A stretch of 30,022 bases of DNA from positions 1-30,022 of the forward strand of contig JAEZLJ010000169.1 of the NCBI GenBank assembly GCA_023415275.1, in the 5' to 3' direction. The notes under the pieces were generated by a model, which made no database searches, was not told where the DNA came from, and saw nothing but the letters and a program-made list of their open reading frames with translations. Positions 8,653-17,642 of the stretch are shown here, in pieces. The DNA is from Bacteroidota bacterium (lineage in GTDB: Bacteria; Bacteroidota; Bacteroidia; Chitinophagales; Chitinophagaceae). A program made the position numbers and the translations under genes. Each line of letters starts with the position of its first letter. Position 1 is the first letter of the stretch.

Positions 8653-10164
8653 CTATGGTTTTTTTACATGGCCTTTAAAGGTACCATTAGGTTGTACAGA
8701 TGTAAAACCTGTTGCCTTACCATTTTCCAGCTGGAAATGGATGGTGTAGCCATTAATATTCTTTAAGGTAAATGTATCTGCCGATAGTGGCACCATCTCT
8801 TCATCTGTTTCCCCCGGCACGCTTGACCATAGGGTGCCATTCTTTAGATAAAGAGTTACAACTACGGGAAATCCTTCAATATCATAAACACCTTCAAACT
8901 GTTTCAGCTGCTGTTCGGTCATAGTAAAGTTGGGCTTGCCCTTCAGGATATTCAACTTGCGGCGGGTGTCAGCACTGAATTGCAAGGCCAATGCTTTATT
9001 GTAATAGTTGATGGCTTTAACAGTATCTTTTTGAGCCACCATAACATCAGCATAAGAATCATATACATTGCTGCTTTGAGGGTAATTATCCACATTCATG
9101 GCAAAAAGTGCAGCCGCTTTTGTAAGCTGTTTCTTAGCCATGGCATCATAGCCAAGGTAATTGATGAAAGCCTCAGGAGGCGATACCTTATAACCCATTT
9201 CGCCAGATACCCTATCATAATGCTTCTTGTATTTGTCTGCCAGTGCAGTAGTGGTATCAGTAAAATCCTTCCCTGTCAAATTAATTTTATAGAAATTAAA
9301 AATGTACCGTAGTCCATCATATTCTGTAATTAATGGTGCAGAGGAATGATTGTCTTCAGAATAATATTTACTGGTATACTGCAAGCCGGCTGGCGGATTT
9401 GCCTTTATATATTTATCCATATCCAAGATAGAGCGCATATGCCGGGTATTGGAAGTAGTGTCCCTTTTTAATTGTTGCAAGGTCATTCCATCGGGCATGG
9501 TATTAGCGATGCCGACGAACAACTTCCTGTTATTGAAATGATTTGTCGATAACTTCTTCTTTGTAGTAGCCAGGAAGTGCTGGTGATCGTACCACATGCT
9601 GGGATCAATAGCGATATAGGCATTGAATAATTGCGGGTGACTGGTAAGAACATCCATTACGGTCAGGCCGCCAAATGAATGTCCAACCAGTACTTTATAT
9701 GGTGCAACAGGATAGGCGGAATCAATATGCGGCATCAGCTCCTTTTCAATAAAGGCCAGGAAGTTGGGCCCACCACCGGAAGTCCTGGCAAAGTTTGCGT
9801 CCATGGCTGGGGGATCGCTGTCCACATGTGTGGGGGTGAGGTCCCGGGTCCTGTCGGTGTTTGGAATGCCCACCACGATCATTTCCGGCAACACGCTGTT
9901 TCCGTTCACCTGGCTTAATTGCTGGATCAGTCCAGTAACCGAAGGGAAATGGGCATCGCCATCCAACAGGTACAGGACAGGATAACGCTGGTTGGTAACG
10001 GGCCCTACAGAGGTCATAGAAGGTGTATAGACCCATACCATTCTTTTTTCTTTCAGTAAGGAAGAATACACACTATCAATTTTACCAATAACGATCTTGT
10101 TATCCGTTTGAGCCCTGGCCGAAATTATCGCACCGCAAAGGAGGAACAGTAATAAACTTTTCAT
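8653..10164 (-). CDS. Exported esterase (IroE/Fes-like alpha/beta hydrolase) with C-terminal TPR-like region
   Basis: This 503-residue protein has a signal peptide (MKSLLLFLLCGAIISARAQ). Residues ~25-300 match the esterase-D/putative esterase family. They include YPVLYLLDGDAHF (about 61-73), the nucleophile elbow GHSFGG with Ser163, and a candidate His273 in SEDNHSSAPL. Residues ~340-395 look like one or two TPR-type helical hairpins (KAAALFAMNVDNYPQSSNVYDSYADVM...). The last ~100 residues form a beta-rich domain, FEGVYDIEGFPVVVTLYLKNGTLW, as in DUF3471-like tails of Bacteroidota esterases. Family members hydrolyse ferric-siderophore or other soluble esters in the periplasm. No siderophore genes lie nearby, so the substrate is open. 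A TAnnTTTG box lies 147 bases upstream. Confidence 0.88.
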   Translation of the reverse strand: MKSLLLFLLCGAIISARAQTDNKIVIGKIDSVYSSLLKEKRMVWVYTPSMTSVGPVTNQRYPVLYLLDGDAHFPSVTGLIQQLSQVNGNSVLPEMIVVGIPNTDRTRDLTPTHVDSDPPAMDANFARTSGGGPNFLAFIEKELMPHIDSAYPVAPYKVLVGHSFGGLTVMDVLTSHPQLFNAYIAIDPSMWYDHQHFLATTKKKLSTNHFNNRKLFVGIANTMPDGMTLQQLKRDTTSNTRHMRSILDMDKYIKANPPAGLQYTSKYYSEDNHSSAPLITEYDGLRYIFNFYKINLTGKDFTDTTTALADKYKKHYDRVSGEMGYKVSPPEAFINYLGYDAMAKKQLTKAAALFAMNVDNYPQSSNVYDSYADVMVAQKDTVKAINYYNKALALQFSADTRRKLNILKGKPNFTMTEQQLKQFEGVYDIEGFPVVVTLYLKNGTLWSSVPGETDEEMVPLSADTFTLKNINGYTIHFQLENGKATGFTSVQPNGTFKGHVKKP

Positions 10165-10575
10165 GTTGCTTCAGTGGATTTTTAGTGGGGGATACCTGGA
10201 ACTTTTAACTGCCTGTTTCGTTCTCTAATTTAAAACATTAAAAAATGTAATGCCATCGACAGTCAAATTACTTCCAGCCCTAATTAATTATTCAATAGGC
10301 TAATGGCGTTGCAAAGTTATTTTGTCGGAAAGTTTACAGTTCACTACCTGGGAAAAAGCCAGAAGACAACACCCGGTTAAACCTTCTTGGAAAAGTGGCC
10401 GTCATTTATTTGTATTCCAGGTATTTGTATTTAATTTGATAATGGCCTATTAAATGGCCGGAAACTAAAACCACCTGGGAGAGGAAAGCATATTTAAGAA
10501 ATAATTGAATGCTTAATTAATGCATGAGCCTCCAGCCCCGGTAAATCTTCACAATCAATTAACTGCATTATTTCA
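10165..10575. other. 411-base divergent intergenic region
   Basis: This separates the divergent esterase and VOC genes. It contains the minus-strand TAACTTTG box at 10312-10319. For the VOC gene it holds a near-consensus plus-strand pair: TTTG at 10409-10412, then 18 bases later TTAATTTG at 10431-10438, one mismatch from TAnnTTTG. No open frame with protein-like content and no recognised RNA is seen. Confidence 0.5.
10312..10319 (-). promoter_or_regulatory. TAnnTTTG -7 box for the esterase gene
   Basis: TAACTTTG on the minus strand is an exact match to the Bacteroidota -7 consensus TAnnTTTG. It is 147 bases before the esterase ATG, which implies a long leader. No TTG is seen at 17-23 bases upstream, so the match rests on the -7 element alone. 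Confidence 0.4.
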
Positions 10576-10962
10576 ATGAAAAAAGTAACAGGAATAGGAG
10601 GCATCTTCTTCAAATGCAAAGACCCGAAAGCCGTTAACGAATGGTACAAAACTCACCTTGGATTTGATACCACACCTTATGGTACCAGTTTTGAATGGCT
10701 GGATAAGGATGACAGTAATCAAAAAGGCCTGACGCAGTGGAATCCGTTTGCTGAAACCACCAAATACTTTGAGCCATCTACCAAAGAGTTCATGATCAAT
10801 TACAGGGTTGCTGATTTGGAAGCGCTAGTTGAACAATTAAGAAATGAAGGCGTAACCATTGTAGACAAAATAGAAGACACAGACTATGGCAAGTTTGTTC
10901 ACATCCTTGACCTGGAAGGCAACAAGATCGAATTGTGGGAACCCAAGGAACAGCCAGAGTAA
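10576..10962 (+). CDS. VOC-family (glyoxalase/bleomycin-resistance fold) protein
   Basis: This small cytoplasmic protein has 128 residues, the usual size for a single-copy vicinal-oxygen-chelate protein. The two beta-alpha-beta-beta-beta modules can be followed. The first contains GIGGIFFKCKDPKAVNEWYKTHLGF, and the second contains MINYRVADLEALVEQLRNEGV, ending in KFVHILDLEGNKIELWEP. The terminal Glu of IELWEP matches a usual metal ligand position. However, the N-terminal His or Glu ligand is replaced by the FFKCKD context, so metal binding is uncertain. The ATG at 10576 gives a standard family N-terminus. It stands alone on the plus strand, with a tRNA gene 12 bases downstream on the other strand. 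The substrate cannot be assigned. Confidence 0.85.
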   Translation: MKKVTGIGGIFFKCKDPKAVNEWYKTHLGFDTTPYGTSFEWLDKDDSNQKGLTQWNPFAETTKYFEPSTKEFMINYRVADLEALVEQLRNEGVTIVDKIEDTDYGKFVHILDLEGNKIELWEPKEQPE

Positions 10963-10974
10963 AATTATTATTAG

Positions 10975-11048
10975 AGCCATCTATCGGAATCGAACCGACG
11001 ACCTGCTGATTACGAATCAGCCGCTCTGGCCAACTGAGCTAAGATGGC
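10975..11048 (-). tRNA. tRNA-Thr (anticodon CGT)
   Basis: The minus strand folds into a complete cloverleaf. The acceptor is GCCATCT/AGATGGC with discriminator T, and the D-arm is GCTCAGTTGGCCAGAGC. The anticodon stem GCTGA/TCAGC carries loop TTCGTAA, giving anticodon CGT (reads ACG). The T-arm has the TTCGATT loop. CCA is not encoded. It lies downstream of the M16 peptidase gene on the same strand. Confidence 0.96.
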
Positions 11049-11130
11049 TGGTAAGAACAGGAAAACACGGTAGTACTAATTTAAAAAAACCTGTACTAAA
11101 ATGCTTTCCTGTCAATATGATATTGATCAG

Positions 11131-13977
11131 TTAAAAGGTCTTTTTCACACCACCCGGCACATTGGCATTCTCCGGGTACAACACTGCCTTCACATAATTG
11201 TCCATTGTTAAGAACTTCTGCGCTGCTTTTTGCAGGTCAGCTACTGTCAACTGGTCAACCCTTTGTTCATAGTCCAGCATATTTTCCGGGTCTACCTTGT
11301 CAATAAAGGCCTGAGAAAGACCGTTCAGCCAGTAACTATTTTCCTGCAATTGCGTACGGTAATGCTTTTTCCAGGTCTCTTTCACCTTATCCAGGTCTTT
11401 TTGATCTACACCTTTCTGTTGTGCCTTTTTAATAATATCCAATAAGGCATTGGTTAGCTTGTCCACATTTTCAGGACCTGTAGGAATGGAGGCCGACACC
11501 GTATAATGTACGTAGGGTCTTTTTACGATGGAGCCTCTTAACCCACCACTATACATACCTCCCAGTTCTTCCCTGAGCTTTTCAATGATGGAAATATTGA
11601 GTACCTCCAGCAATGCCTGGAAAGCCATGTTCTCCTCGCGGTTGTAAGCGGTTTCCCCGGTCCACAGCATAGTGATGAGCGCCTTCTCCTCTTTACCTTT
11701 TTTAATGTTGGCTTCCACTACACCTTTTACAGGCCGTATATTATTGTCTTTGTAAAGATGATCGGCAGGAGTAGCTGGCAGTGAACCCAAATATGTTTCC
11801 AGCAATGGCCTCACCTTGGCCATGTCAATATTACCAACAAAGGTGAAGTGCATGCCATCAGCGTTTCCAAACACTTGTTTGTAAATGGACATAGTAGTAT
11901 CCAGGTTGAGATTATTGTATTCTTCCTCGGTGGGTATCACACTTACCCATGGATTGTTGTTATAAACGATCTTCATCAGGGTATCCTGGTAAAAGGCCTG
12001 GGGATTGCTTTTTATGAATTGCACCATGCTTTTTTCCTTTGTGACCATAGATTTAAATAAGCTCTCATCCTTCCTGGGTTGTGTTAAATAAAGATTGACC
12101 AGTTGCAGGAAGGTTTCGAAATCCCTCACACTGCTGCTGCCTTCTATTCCCTCTTCATTTTCGTTGATATATGGTGTCACTCCTACTGTCTTGCCTGAAA
12201 GGAATTTCTGAAGATCTGTGGGAGAAAGATCCTTTACCCCCATTTCATTGATCACTTGTGCTGCATGTTTGGCATTGTCTTTTTCTGACAATGGGAACCT
12301 TTGATAACCGCCCCAGCGCCACGCATCCATCAATATCTGGTCATTCTTAAATGTAGTAGGCTTTAATGTTACCGTCACTCCGTTGCTTAACGTAAGGTTG
12401 GTTGTTCCCAGCTTATCATTCTTTGTTTCGGAAGTGATCTTGCCTGCACTGGGCTTCTCGGTCATCAGGTTTTGCGCCACTGCTTTTTCCTCGTAAGGCT
12501 TTACTTCCTGTTTTGTAGCTGCCACCATTTCCTGCAGCAAGGCTTCACTGGAAGGCAGCTTGTCTTTCATTTTTGCGGGTGCCATCAAAAGGGCAAATGC
12601 ATTTTTATTATCAGGCATCTTTTTAGCCACTGCATTGATCTCTTCTACAGTAATACCTGGCAACACCTGGCTGATGAATTTGTAGCGGTTCTCCACTCCC
12701 GGTATGGGATCACCCTGTAAAAAATTATTCAGGTAGCCCTGGACCAACTGTGCTGATTGCAACTTATCCTTTTCATGAAATGCCGTTTCAACGCTGTTGA
12801 GCAGGGAAGCTTTCACCCGATCGATCTCAGAAGGAAGAAATCCATATTTACGAGCTCTTTCTGTTTCAGCTACTAACGCGTCAACAGCTTCTTTGGAACT
12901 GTTATTGCCCAGCACTGCAAATGATACAAAAGCTTCGTAACCCCGTATGAAAGATTGCTGCCCGGTGAAGGCATAAACAAATGGAGGATTTTCCCTGGTA
13001 GTCAATTCCTGCAGCCGCTCATTGATCAAAGAGTTTACCATATCCTCTATAAGATCTTTGCGATAGTCGGCCCATGTCTTTATTTTCTGAGCAGGCCTCA
13101 GGTAATTAATGACTTCAAGAATGGTATTGGTGTTTTCTTCATCAGTCAGCACCATGGCTTCAGGACTGGTTCTTGGCTTAATAGGAATGATGGCTGGACG
13201 GGCTTTAGCAGTCACGGGATTTTTAAAACCCGAGAAGTGAGCCCTGATCTTTTTTTCTGCTTCTGCCGGGTCAATATCCCCTACCACGATAACTGCCATA
13301 AGGTTGGGACGGTACCATTGCTTATAAAAGCGTTGCAGGGCAGCTGGTTGAAAAGTTTTTAATATAGAGTCCGAACCAATCGGCAGGCGCTCGGCATACA
13401 ACGATCCGTTGAAAAGCTTGGGAAAGTATTGGCGCAACATTCTTTGCTGGGCGCCCTTGCTCAGGCGCGACTCTTCCAGCACCACCCCTCTTTCCTTGTC
13501 TATCTCTGATTTGTCCATCAGGTTGTTAAAAGCCCAATCTTCCAAAACAGTGAAGCCTTGCTCTACGATCTTTGGATCATCAGTCGATATCGGGAGAATA
13601 TATACCGTCTCATCAAAGCTTGTGTATGCATTCAGATCGGCGCCAAACTGTACGCCTATCTTTTGCAGGTAATTCACCAATTCATTCTTGGGAAAATGTT
13701 TGGAGCCATTAAAGTTCATGTGTTCCATGAAATGCGCCAGCCCGCGCTGGTCCTTATCTTCCAACACAGAACCTGTATTGACAGCCAGCCTTAATTCTAC
13801 CTTATTGTCAGGCTTTGTATTCTTCCGAATGTAATAAGTAAGCCCATTGGATAACCTGCCCACCTTCACATTGGGATCGACAGGAATGGGACTTGATAGA
13901 TTGATCTGTGCAATGGATTGCAAGCCCAAAAGGACCGCAAGCAAAAAGACATAAGAATGCCGGAACTTCAATTTCAT
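11131..13977 (-). CDS. M16-family zinc metalloprotease, two-repeat form
   Basis: This 948-residue protein is exported (signal peptide MKLKFRHSYVFLLAVLLGLQSIAQ) and so probably periplasmic. It has the four-domain architecture of pitrilysin/insulinase peptidases. The N-terminal active domain (about 35-185) carries the inverted zinc motif HFMEH at 82-86, with ERGVVLEE at about 162-169 supplying the third ligand. An M16_C domain follows at ~205-385. A second, inactive repeat (about 520-930) has the SGGLRGSIVKRPYVHYTVSAS segment and lacks HxxEH. Such enzymes degrade short peptides inside a closed chamber. It follows the S9 peptidase gene on the same strand but is separated from it by a terminator-like hairpin, so it may be transcribed alone. 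The catalytic residues are intact. Confidence 0.94.
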   Translation of the reverse strand: MKLKFRHSYVFLLAVLLGLQSIAQINLSSPIPVDPNVKVGRLSNGLTYYIRKNTKPDNKVELRLAVNTGSVLEDKDQRGLAHFMEHMNFNGSKHFPKNELVNYLQKIGVQFGADLNAYTSFDETVYILPISTDDPKIVEQGFTVLEDWAFNNLMDKSEIDKERGVVLEESRLSKGAQQRMLRQYFPKLFNGSLYAERLPIGSDSILKTFQPAALQRFYKQWYRPNLMAVIVVGDIDPAEAEKKIRAHFSGFKNPVTAKARPAIIPIKPRTSPEAMVLTDEENTNTILEVINYLRPAQKIKTWADYRKDLIEDMVNSLINERLQELTTRENPPFVYAFTGQQSFIRGYEAFVSFAVLGNNSSKEAVDALVAETERARKYGFLPSEIDRVKASLLNSVETAFHEKDKLQSAQLVQGYLNNFLQGDPIPGVENRYKFISQVLPGITVEEINAVAKKMPDNKNAFALLMAPAKMKDKLPSSEALLQEMVAATKQEVKPYEEKAVAQNLMTEKPSAGKITSETKNDKLGTTNLTLSNGVTVTLKPTTFKNDQILMDAWRWGGYQRFPLSEKDNAKHAAQVINEMGVKDLSPTDLQKFLSGKTVGVTPYINENEEGIEGSSSVRDFETFLQLVNLYLTQPRKDESLFKSMVTKEKSMVQFIKSNPQAFYQDTLMKIVYNNNPWVSVIPTEEEYNNLNLDTTMSIYKQVFGNADGMHFTFVGNIDMAKVRPLLETYLGSLPATPADHLYKDNNIRPVKGVVEANIKKGKEEKALITMLWTGETAYNREENMAFQALLEVLNISIIEKLREELGGMYSGGLRGSIVKRPYVHYTVSASIPTGPENVDKLTNALLDIIKKAQQKGVDQKDLDKVKETWKKHYRTQLQENSYWLNGLSQAFIDKVDPENMLDYEQRVDQLTVADLQKAAQKFLTMDNYVKAVLYPENANVPGGVKKTF

Positions 13978-14075
13978 AAGAGTTTTGTTAGAATACTAAT
14001 ATAATGGAATAGTATTATTTGAAAAGCGCTTACGTCATAAAATATGATCAATGTTTCGCTAATGCTATAAAACAA

Positions 14076-14099
14076 TTAACCCCCCGGACGGAGGGTTAA
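14076..14099 (-). terminator. Terminator after the S9 peptidase gene
   Basis: TTAACCC at 14076-14082 pairs with GGGTTAA at 14093-14099, extended inward by a CC/GG pair across one mismatch. On the minus strand the hairpin is followed by a T-rich run (TTGTTTTATAG). It lies just past the S9 stop (14118) and 99 bases before the M16 start. Confidence 0.65.
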
Positions 14100-14117
14100 C
14101 ACAATGAATAAAAATTA

Positions 14118-16025
14118 TTAAAATGCTTTCTTCTTTTCAGTGGAGGCTGCCCCACTGCCTGACAGGTATTTGTCAAGGAAGTCAAGCGTAACCTTTGCCG
14201 CTTTGATCTGGTTTTCTTTCTTACGGAAGCCATGGCCTTCATCAGGGAATAATACATATTCTACCGGTGTGCCATTCTTCCGTGCACCAGCCACTATTTC
14301 ATCGCTTTCTACCTGTAGCACCCGTGGATCATTTGTGCCCTGCAGCACGAGCAGTGGCGTTTTGATCTTATCTGTATTAAATAGAGGTGATATATTATGA
14401 AGCCTAACACTGTCTTTATTGGGATCGCCCATCTCTTCGTACAGGGCTTTTTTAAAACTCTCCCAATATGGAGGCACGCTTTTCAGGGTACGCAACCAAT
14501 TAGTAACCCCAAACAGGTCAATACCTACCTTGAATTCATTAGGATACTGAATAATGCCTGCCAGGGACATAAAGCCTCCATAACTCCCACCATAGATACC
14601 AATCTTATTGGGATCTATATAGGATTGTGAAGCCAGCCATTTTTTACCCCACACACAGTCCTTAAGGTCTTTATCACCATGGTTCTGGTTATCCATTTTA
14701 TAGTATGACTTACCATAACCACTGCTGCCCCTGTTATTTACAGCAAGTATGGCATAGCCATGGTTGACAAAGTATTGAATGGCCTGTGAGTAGCCGGCAC
14801 GGCTTTGCCCACCGGGACCACCATGCACCCAAACCAGTGCAGGTACTTTTCTACCTCCTGATGCCTGTTTAGGCTTATAAAATATTGCCGGCACTTCCTG
14901 GCCGTCAAAAGATTTATAACGCACCACCTGTGCATCCACCAGGTCATTGGGATTGATCTCAGGGTTCAGGGCGGATGTCAGCTTTTGCATTTTACCCGAA
15001 CTGAAATTATACCACCATAGATTTACCGGAGAGCGATCGCCGGCTACATAAATGATCATATTCTTTTCGGAAGGAGAGATACTAACTCCCTGGACATTGC
15101 CTTCCTTAATGGCAGGAAAAGGAATTTGCTTGCCGGTACGATGATCAAAGAACAATACTTTATTGCGGCCATCTTCATTGATTCCAATGACATGATATTT
15201 ACCATTATTACTGAGGTACATATACATCACATCCCATTTATCCGAATAAACAGTTTGTTTTTTGCCTGTGGCTATATCATACTTCATCAACCTGGCAAAT
15301 TCATTGTCCTCATTGGTCAAATAATAAAAAGCACTATTGTCCAGTTCAAATCCCTGTGGGGAATAAGTAGCCTCATCCTCAACAGATATCTTTTTCAGAT
15401 CCCCGCTTTTCCTGTCCAGCAGGTACATTTCATTCTTATCAGTAGTGATGTTCTTCACCAGCAGAATATGGTTCTCATCTGGAGATATACTACCCACATC
15501 AAAACCTTTCTCATTGGTGTAAAGCAATTCAGGTTTCCAGTCGGACAGGCTCATTTTATAGACATCGAAAAACTTGGGATCTCTCACATTGGATTGATAA
15601 TAAAAAGCTGTCTTCGCCTTATTCCATCCAAAGAAACCTGCCTTCTCTTTCTCACCAGGTGTCAGGTCCCTGGTAGAATCTCCTGATTGGAGGTAAATAT
15701 GATTATTTTCATTACCGCCTTTGTCAGCTGTGTACAGGAAATCATTAGAGCCGGGTATATAATCGATCATGAAATAGGACTCCTTGGAGGACTGTGTCAA
15801 CGGCTTCTTCACTTTGGTAGCCAGGTCAATTTCATAGACGTTGAATATGCCAGTGCTGTTATCATGCAGCAGGATCTTATTTTCCTGCTTATTAAAATTT
15901 CCACCACCATAGTTTATGGTCTTATAAAATTGTTCGATGGTGTATTGCTTTACAAATTGCTGTGCATTCAGGGTTTGAATGAGCAGGAGAAAGATAAAAG
16001 AAAGAAAGGCCCGATTCATATGCAT
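14118..16025 (-). CDS. S9-family serine peptidase (prolyl oligopeptidase / acylaminoacyl-peptidase type)
   Basis: This 635-residue protein has an N-terminal signal peptide (MHMNRAFLSFIFLLLIQTLNAQ). Residues ~25-370 form a WD40-like/TolB-type beta-propeller of repeating ISPDENHILLV and ISPSEKNMIIYV segments. The C-terminal alpha/beta hydrolase domain (about 385-620) has WVHGGPGGQSRAG and the nucleophile elbow GGSYGG with Ser481. The triad is completed by Asp566 in GTNDPRV and His598 in DEGHGF. It should cleave oligopeptides in the periplasm, complementing the M16 peptidase next door. Two in-frame ATGs (16025 and 16019) both precede the signal peptide. I chose 16025 because an AGGA-like site is better spaced to it; the frame further upstream to 16112 is not signal-like. 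A TAnnTTTG box lies 84 bases upstream. Confidence 0.94.
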   Translation of the reverse strand: MHMNRAFLSFIFLLLIQTLNAQQFVKQYTIEQFYKTINYGGGNFNKQENKILLHDNSTGIFNVYEIDLATKVKKPLTQSSKESYFMIDYIPGSNDFLYTADKGGNENNHIYLQSGDSTRDLTPGEKEKAGFFGWNKAKTAFYYQSNVRDPKFFDVYKMSLSDWKPELLYTNEKGFDVGSISPDENHILLVKNITTDKNEMYLLDRKSGDLKKISVEDEATYSPQGFELDNSAFYYLTNEDNEFARLMKYDIATGKKQTVYSDKWDVMYMYLSNNGKYHVIGINEDGRNKVLFFDHRTGKQIPFPAIKEGNVQGVSISPSEKNMIIYVAGDRSPVNLWWYNFSSGKMQKLTSALNPEINPNDLVDAQVVRYKSFDGQEVPAIFYKPKQASGGRKVPALVWVHGGPGGQSRAGYSQAIQYFVNHGYAILAVNNRGSSGYGKSYYKMDNQNHGDKDLKDCVWGKKWLASQSYIDPNKIGIYGGSYGGFMSLAGIIQYPNEFKVGIDLFGVTNWLRTLKSVPPYWESFKKALYEEMGDPNKDSVRLHNISPLFNTDKIKTPLLVLQGTNDPRVLQVESDEIVAGARKNGTPVEYVLFPDEGHGFRKKENQIKAAKVTLDFLDKYLSGSGAASTEKKKAF

Positions 16026-16109
16026 AAGTTTTAGGTCCTTAAAAGTTAATGCATTAAACGACGGGGGCAAAAAATTTATGATAAGAGGAAAGAGAGGAAA
16101 GTCAAAATG

Positions 16110-16117
16110 CAAAAGTA
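16110..16117 (-). promoter_or_regulatory. TAnnTTTG -7 box for the S9 peptidase gene
   Basis: TACTTTTG on the minus strand is an exact TAnnTTTG match 84 bases before the S9 start. It directly follows the T-tract of the msrB terminator, so the S9 gene would begin its own transcript right after msrB ends. No spaced TTG element is evident. Confidence 0.4.
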
Positions 16118-16119
16118 AA

Positions 16120-16149
16120 AAGTAAAAAAGTTAAGGCCGGGGCGGCCTT
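16120..16149 (-). terminator. Terminator after msrB
   Basis: AAGGCC at 16133-16138 pairs with GGCCTT at 16144-16149 around a 5-base GC loop. On the minus strand the stem is followed by AACTTTTTT and further T-runs, a classic intrinsic terminator. It is downstream of the msrB stop (16223). Confidence 0.8.
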
Positions 16150-16222
16150 TGCATAGCAATTCGAACTACTCTATTAAGAGTACTCTACAAAAATCCTATC
16201 TAATCCTATAAATCTTAGTTCT

Positions 16223-16780
16223 CTAATTGTCTTTCTTTCCTTCGTAATGCTTCTCTGCTTCCTGGGCTTTTTTGAAATCAAGCACCACTCCATTGATGCA
16301 ATAGCGAAGACCTGTAGGGGGAGGGCCGTCGTCAAATACATGCCCCAGGTGCGATTTGCATCGTCCGCACATCACTTCAGTTCTTTTCATACCATAGCTG
16401 TTATCAGGTGCATATATGATGCTTCCCTTACTTACTGGCTGGTAAAAGCTGGGCCAACCGCATCCGCTCTCAAACTTGGTATCACTTACAAATAATGCAT
16501 TACCGCATACCGCACAATAATACGTGCCCTTGTCTTTGATGTTCTCTAATGGACTGCTCCAGGGTCTTTCAGTTCCTTTTTCCCGGGCCACCTGGTACAC
16601 GTCGGCCGGCAGGATCTTTTTCCATTCGGCATCAGTTACGTTTACTTTAGAACTATCTGTATGGGAATAAACCGGGTTATTTTGATTGGAGTTAGCCATT
16701 GCTGTAGGTTTTTTTGATTGTGAGTAGGTGCAAAACTGCAATCCCAATGCCAGGGGTAATAAAATAAGTATTCGTTTCAT
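16223..16780 (-). CDS. msrB: Exported peptide-methionine (R)-S-oxide reductase MsrB
   Basis: MsrB reduces the R-epimer of methionine sulfoxide in oxidised proteins. This 185-residue form has an N-terminal hydrophobic export signal (MKRILILLPLALGLQF) and a ~30-residue linker. The SelR domain (about 45-180) follows, with both zinc CxxC pairs (Cys89/Cys92 in CAVCG, Cys138/Cys141 in CGRC), GCGWPSFYQP, and catalytic Cys161 in RYCINGVVLDF. The family's usual RYCxNS is RYCING here. Cys17 lies right after the hydrophobic core (LQFC), but this is not a standard lipobox, so lipidation is doubtful. The ATG at 16780 is chosen over 16798 because the latter overlaps the TAAATTTG promoter box. The protein is likely periplasmic; its reductant is not encoded in the immediate neighbourhood. 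Confidence 0.95.
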   Translation of the reverse strand: MKRILILLPLALGLQFCTYSQSKKPTAMANSNQNNPVYSHTDSSKVNVTDAEWKKILPADVYQVAREKGTERPWSSPLENIKDKGTYYCAVCGNALFVSDTKFESGCGWPSFYQPVSKGSIIYAPDNSYGMKRTEVMCGRCKSHLGHVFDDGPPPTGLRYCINGVVLDFKKAQEAEKHYEGKKDN

Positions 16781-16795
16781 GATTGGGTATTCATC

Positions 16796-16803
16796 CAAAT
16801 TTA
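16796..16803 (-). promoter_or_regulatory. TAnnTTTG -7 box for msrB
   Basis: TAAATTTG on the minus strand matches the consensus exactly and ends 15 bases before the msrB ATG. This implies a leader of only about ten bases. It also argues against the in-frame ATG at 16798, which lies inside the box. No TTG is seen at the usual distance. Confidence 0.6.
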
Positions 16804-16959
16804 CGAAGAAAGAGAGGCAGTAGTTTTGTAAACAAATGTGAAACCATTCATGGATATTGTTAATTGTTCTGGGTATGAATGACGCTAAGGAATTCTAATT
16901 TCCTAACCAAAATCATGTGGCCTGAACAGCTAACAACCTACGGCGAAGCGCTTTTTCCT

Positions 16960-16967
16960 TATATTTG
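16960..16967 (+). promoter_or_regulatory. TAnnTTTG -7 box for adk
   Basis: TATATTTG matches the consensus exactly and lies 23 bases before the adk ATG. This is divergent from the msrB box, with both promoters in the same 210-base gap. No TTG element at the usual spacing is seen. Confidence 0.6.
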
Positions 16968-16990
16968 TTTTTCAAGCTTAGGAAGCGTCT

Positions 16991-17614
16991 ATGTTCAATT
17001 TGATCTTATTTGGCCCTCCGGGGAGTGGAAAGGGCACCCAATCCGAAAAAATAGTAGAGAAGTTTGGTTTGATCCATTTATCAACGGGTAATTTGCTGCG
17101 CCAGGAGATAGCTGATAAAACGCCCCTGGGACTGGAAGCAAGGAATTTTATGGACAAAGGGCAACTGGTTCCCGACGAGGTAGTGATCGGCATGATCGAC
17201 TCGTCTTTGGATAAACACGCCGATGCCCGTGGCTTTTTGTTCGATGGATTTCCCCGTACCATAGCCCAGGCAGAAGCGCTGGATAAGTTATTGGCCCTCA
17301 AAAAAACAGGCATTTGTAAAGTGCTGGCACTGGATGTAACGGAAGATGAACTGGTAAAAAGACTGGTAAAGAGAGGAGCTACCTCCGGCAGAAGTGATGA
17401 TACAGATGAACAGATCATCAGGAACCGCTTTAATGTGTACAAACAGGAAACTGAACCTGTGGCTGCTTATTATGAAAGAGAGCATAAGCTGGAAAGAATC
17501 CATGGTGAAGGATCTGTAGAAGACATCTTTGCCAAACTCAGTGGTTGCATCAACAACGAGATGGAAAAGCAATCAGCAACTATTGCTGAAAGTGACAGCC
17601 GTGAAGAAGCATAA
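16991..17614 (+). CDS. adk: Adenylate kinase
   Basis: It catalyses ATP + AMP = 2 ADP in the cytoplasm. The 207-residue product has the P-loop GPPGSGKGT at 8-16, the AMP-binding LSTGNLLR, FDGFPRT, and the lid-hinge sequence KRGATSGRSDDTDEQIIRNRF. The lid is the short type, lacking the ~30-residue insert and zinc cysteines of long bacterial enzymes, and its sequence resembles the AK1-type pattern SGRxDD. The last ~15 residues (EKQSATIAESDSREEA) are an acidic, probably disordered tail. The ATG at 16991 gives the standard N-terminus, and a TAnnTTTG box sits 23 bases upstream. It is monocistronic as far as can be seen, with a terminator straight after. Confidence 0.97.
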   Translation: MFNLILFGPPGSGKGTQSEKIVEKFGLIHLSTGNLLRQEIADKTPLGLEARNFMDKGQLVPDEVVIGMIDSSLDKHADARGFLFDGFPRTIAQAEALDKLLALKKTGICKVLALDVTEDELVKRLVKRGATSGRSDDTDEQIIRNRFNVYKQETEPVAAYYEREHKLERIHGEGSVEDIFAKLSGCINNEMEKQSATIAESDSREEA

Positions 17615-17642
17615 TTAACCTCTATATTTAATTTATACATTG

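Noticed and set aside
15126..16034. Plus-strand frames opposite the S9 peptidase
   Set aside because: The minus-strand protein has an intact triad and propeller; the opposite frames are hydrophobic wording without domain features.
16181..16212. Two copies of AATCCTAT and an ACTCT/AGAGT hairpin downstream of msrB
   Set aside because: Too short to separate from chance in AT-rich DNA; no third copy seen.
16781..16798. Longer msrB start (adds six residues)
   Set aside because: The ATG is inside the TAAATTTG promoter box and the extension precedes the signal peptide.
16879..17091. 70-residue plus frame overlapping the start of adk
   Set aside because: It covers the adk promoter box and runs out of frame through the adk P-loop region; it shows no motif of its own.
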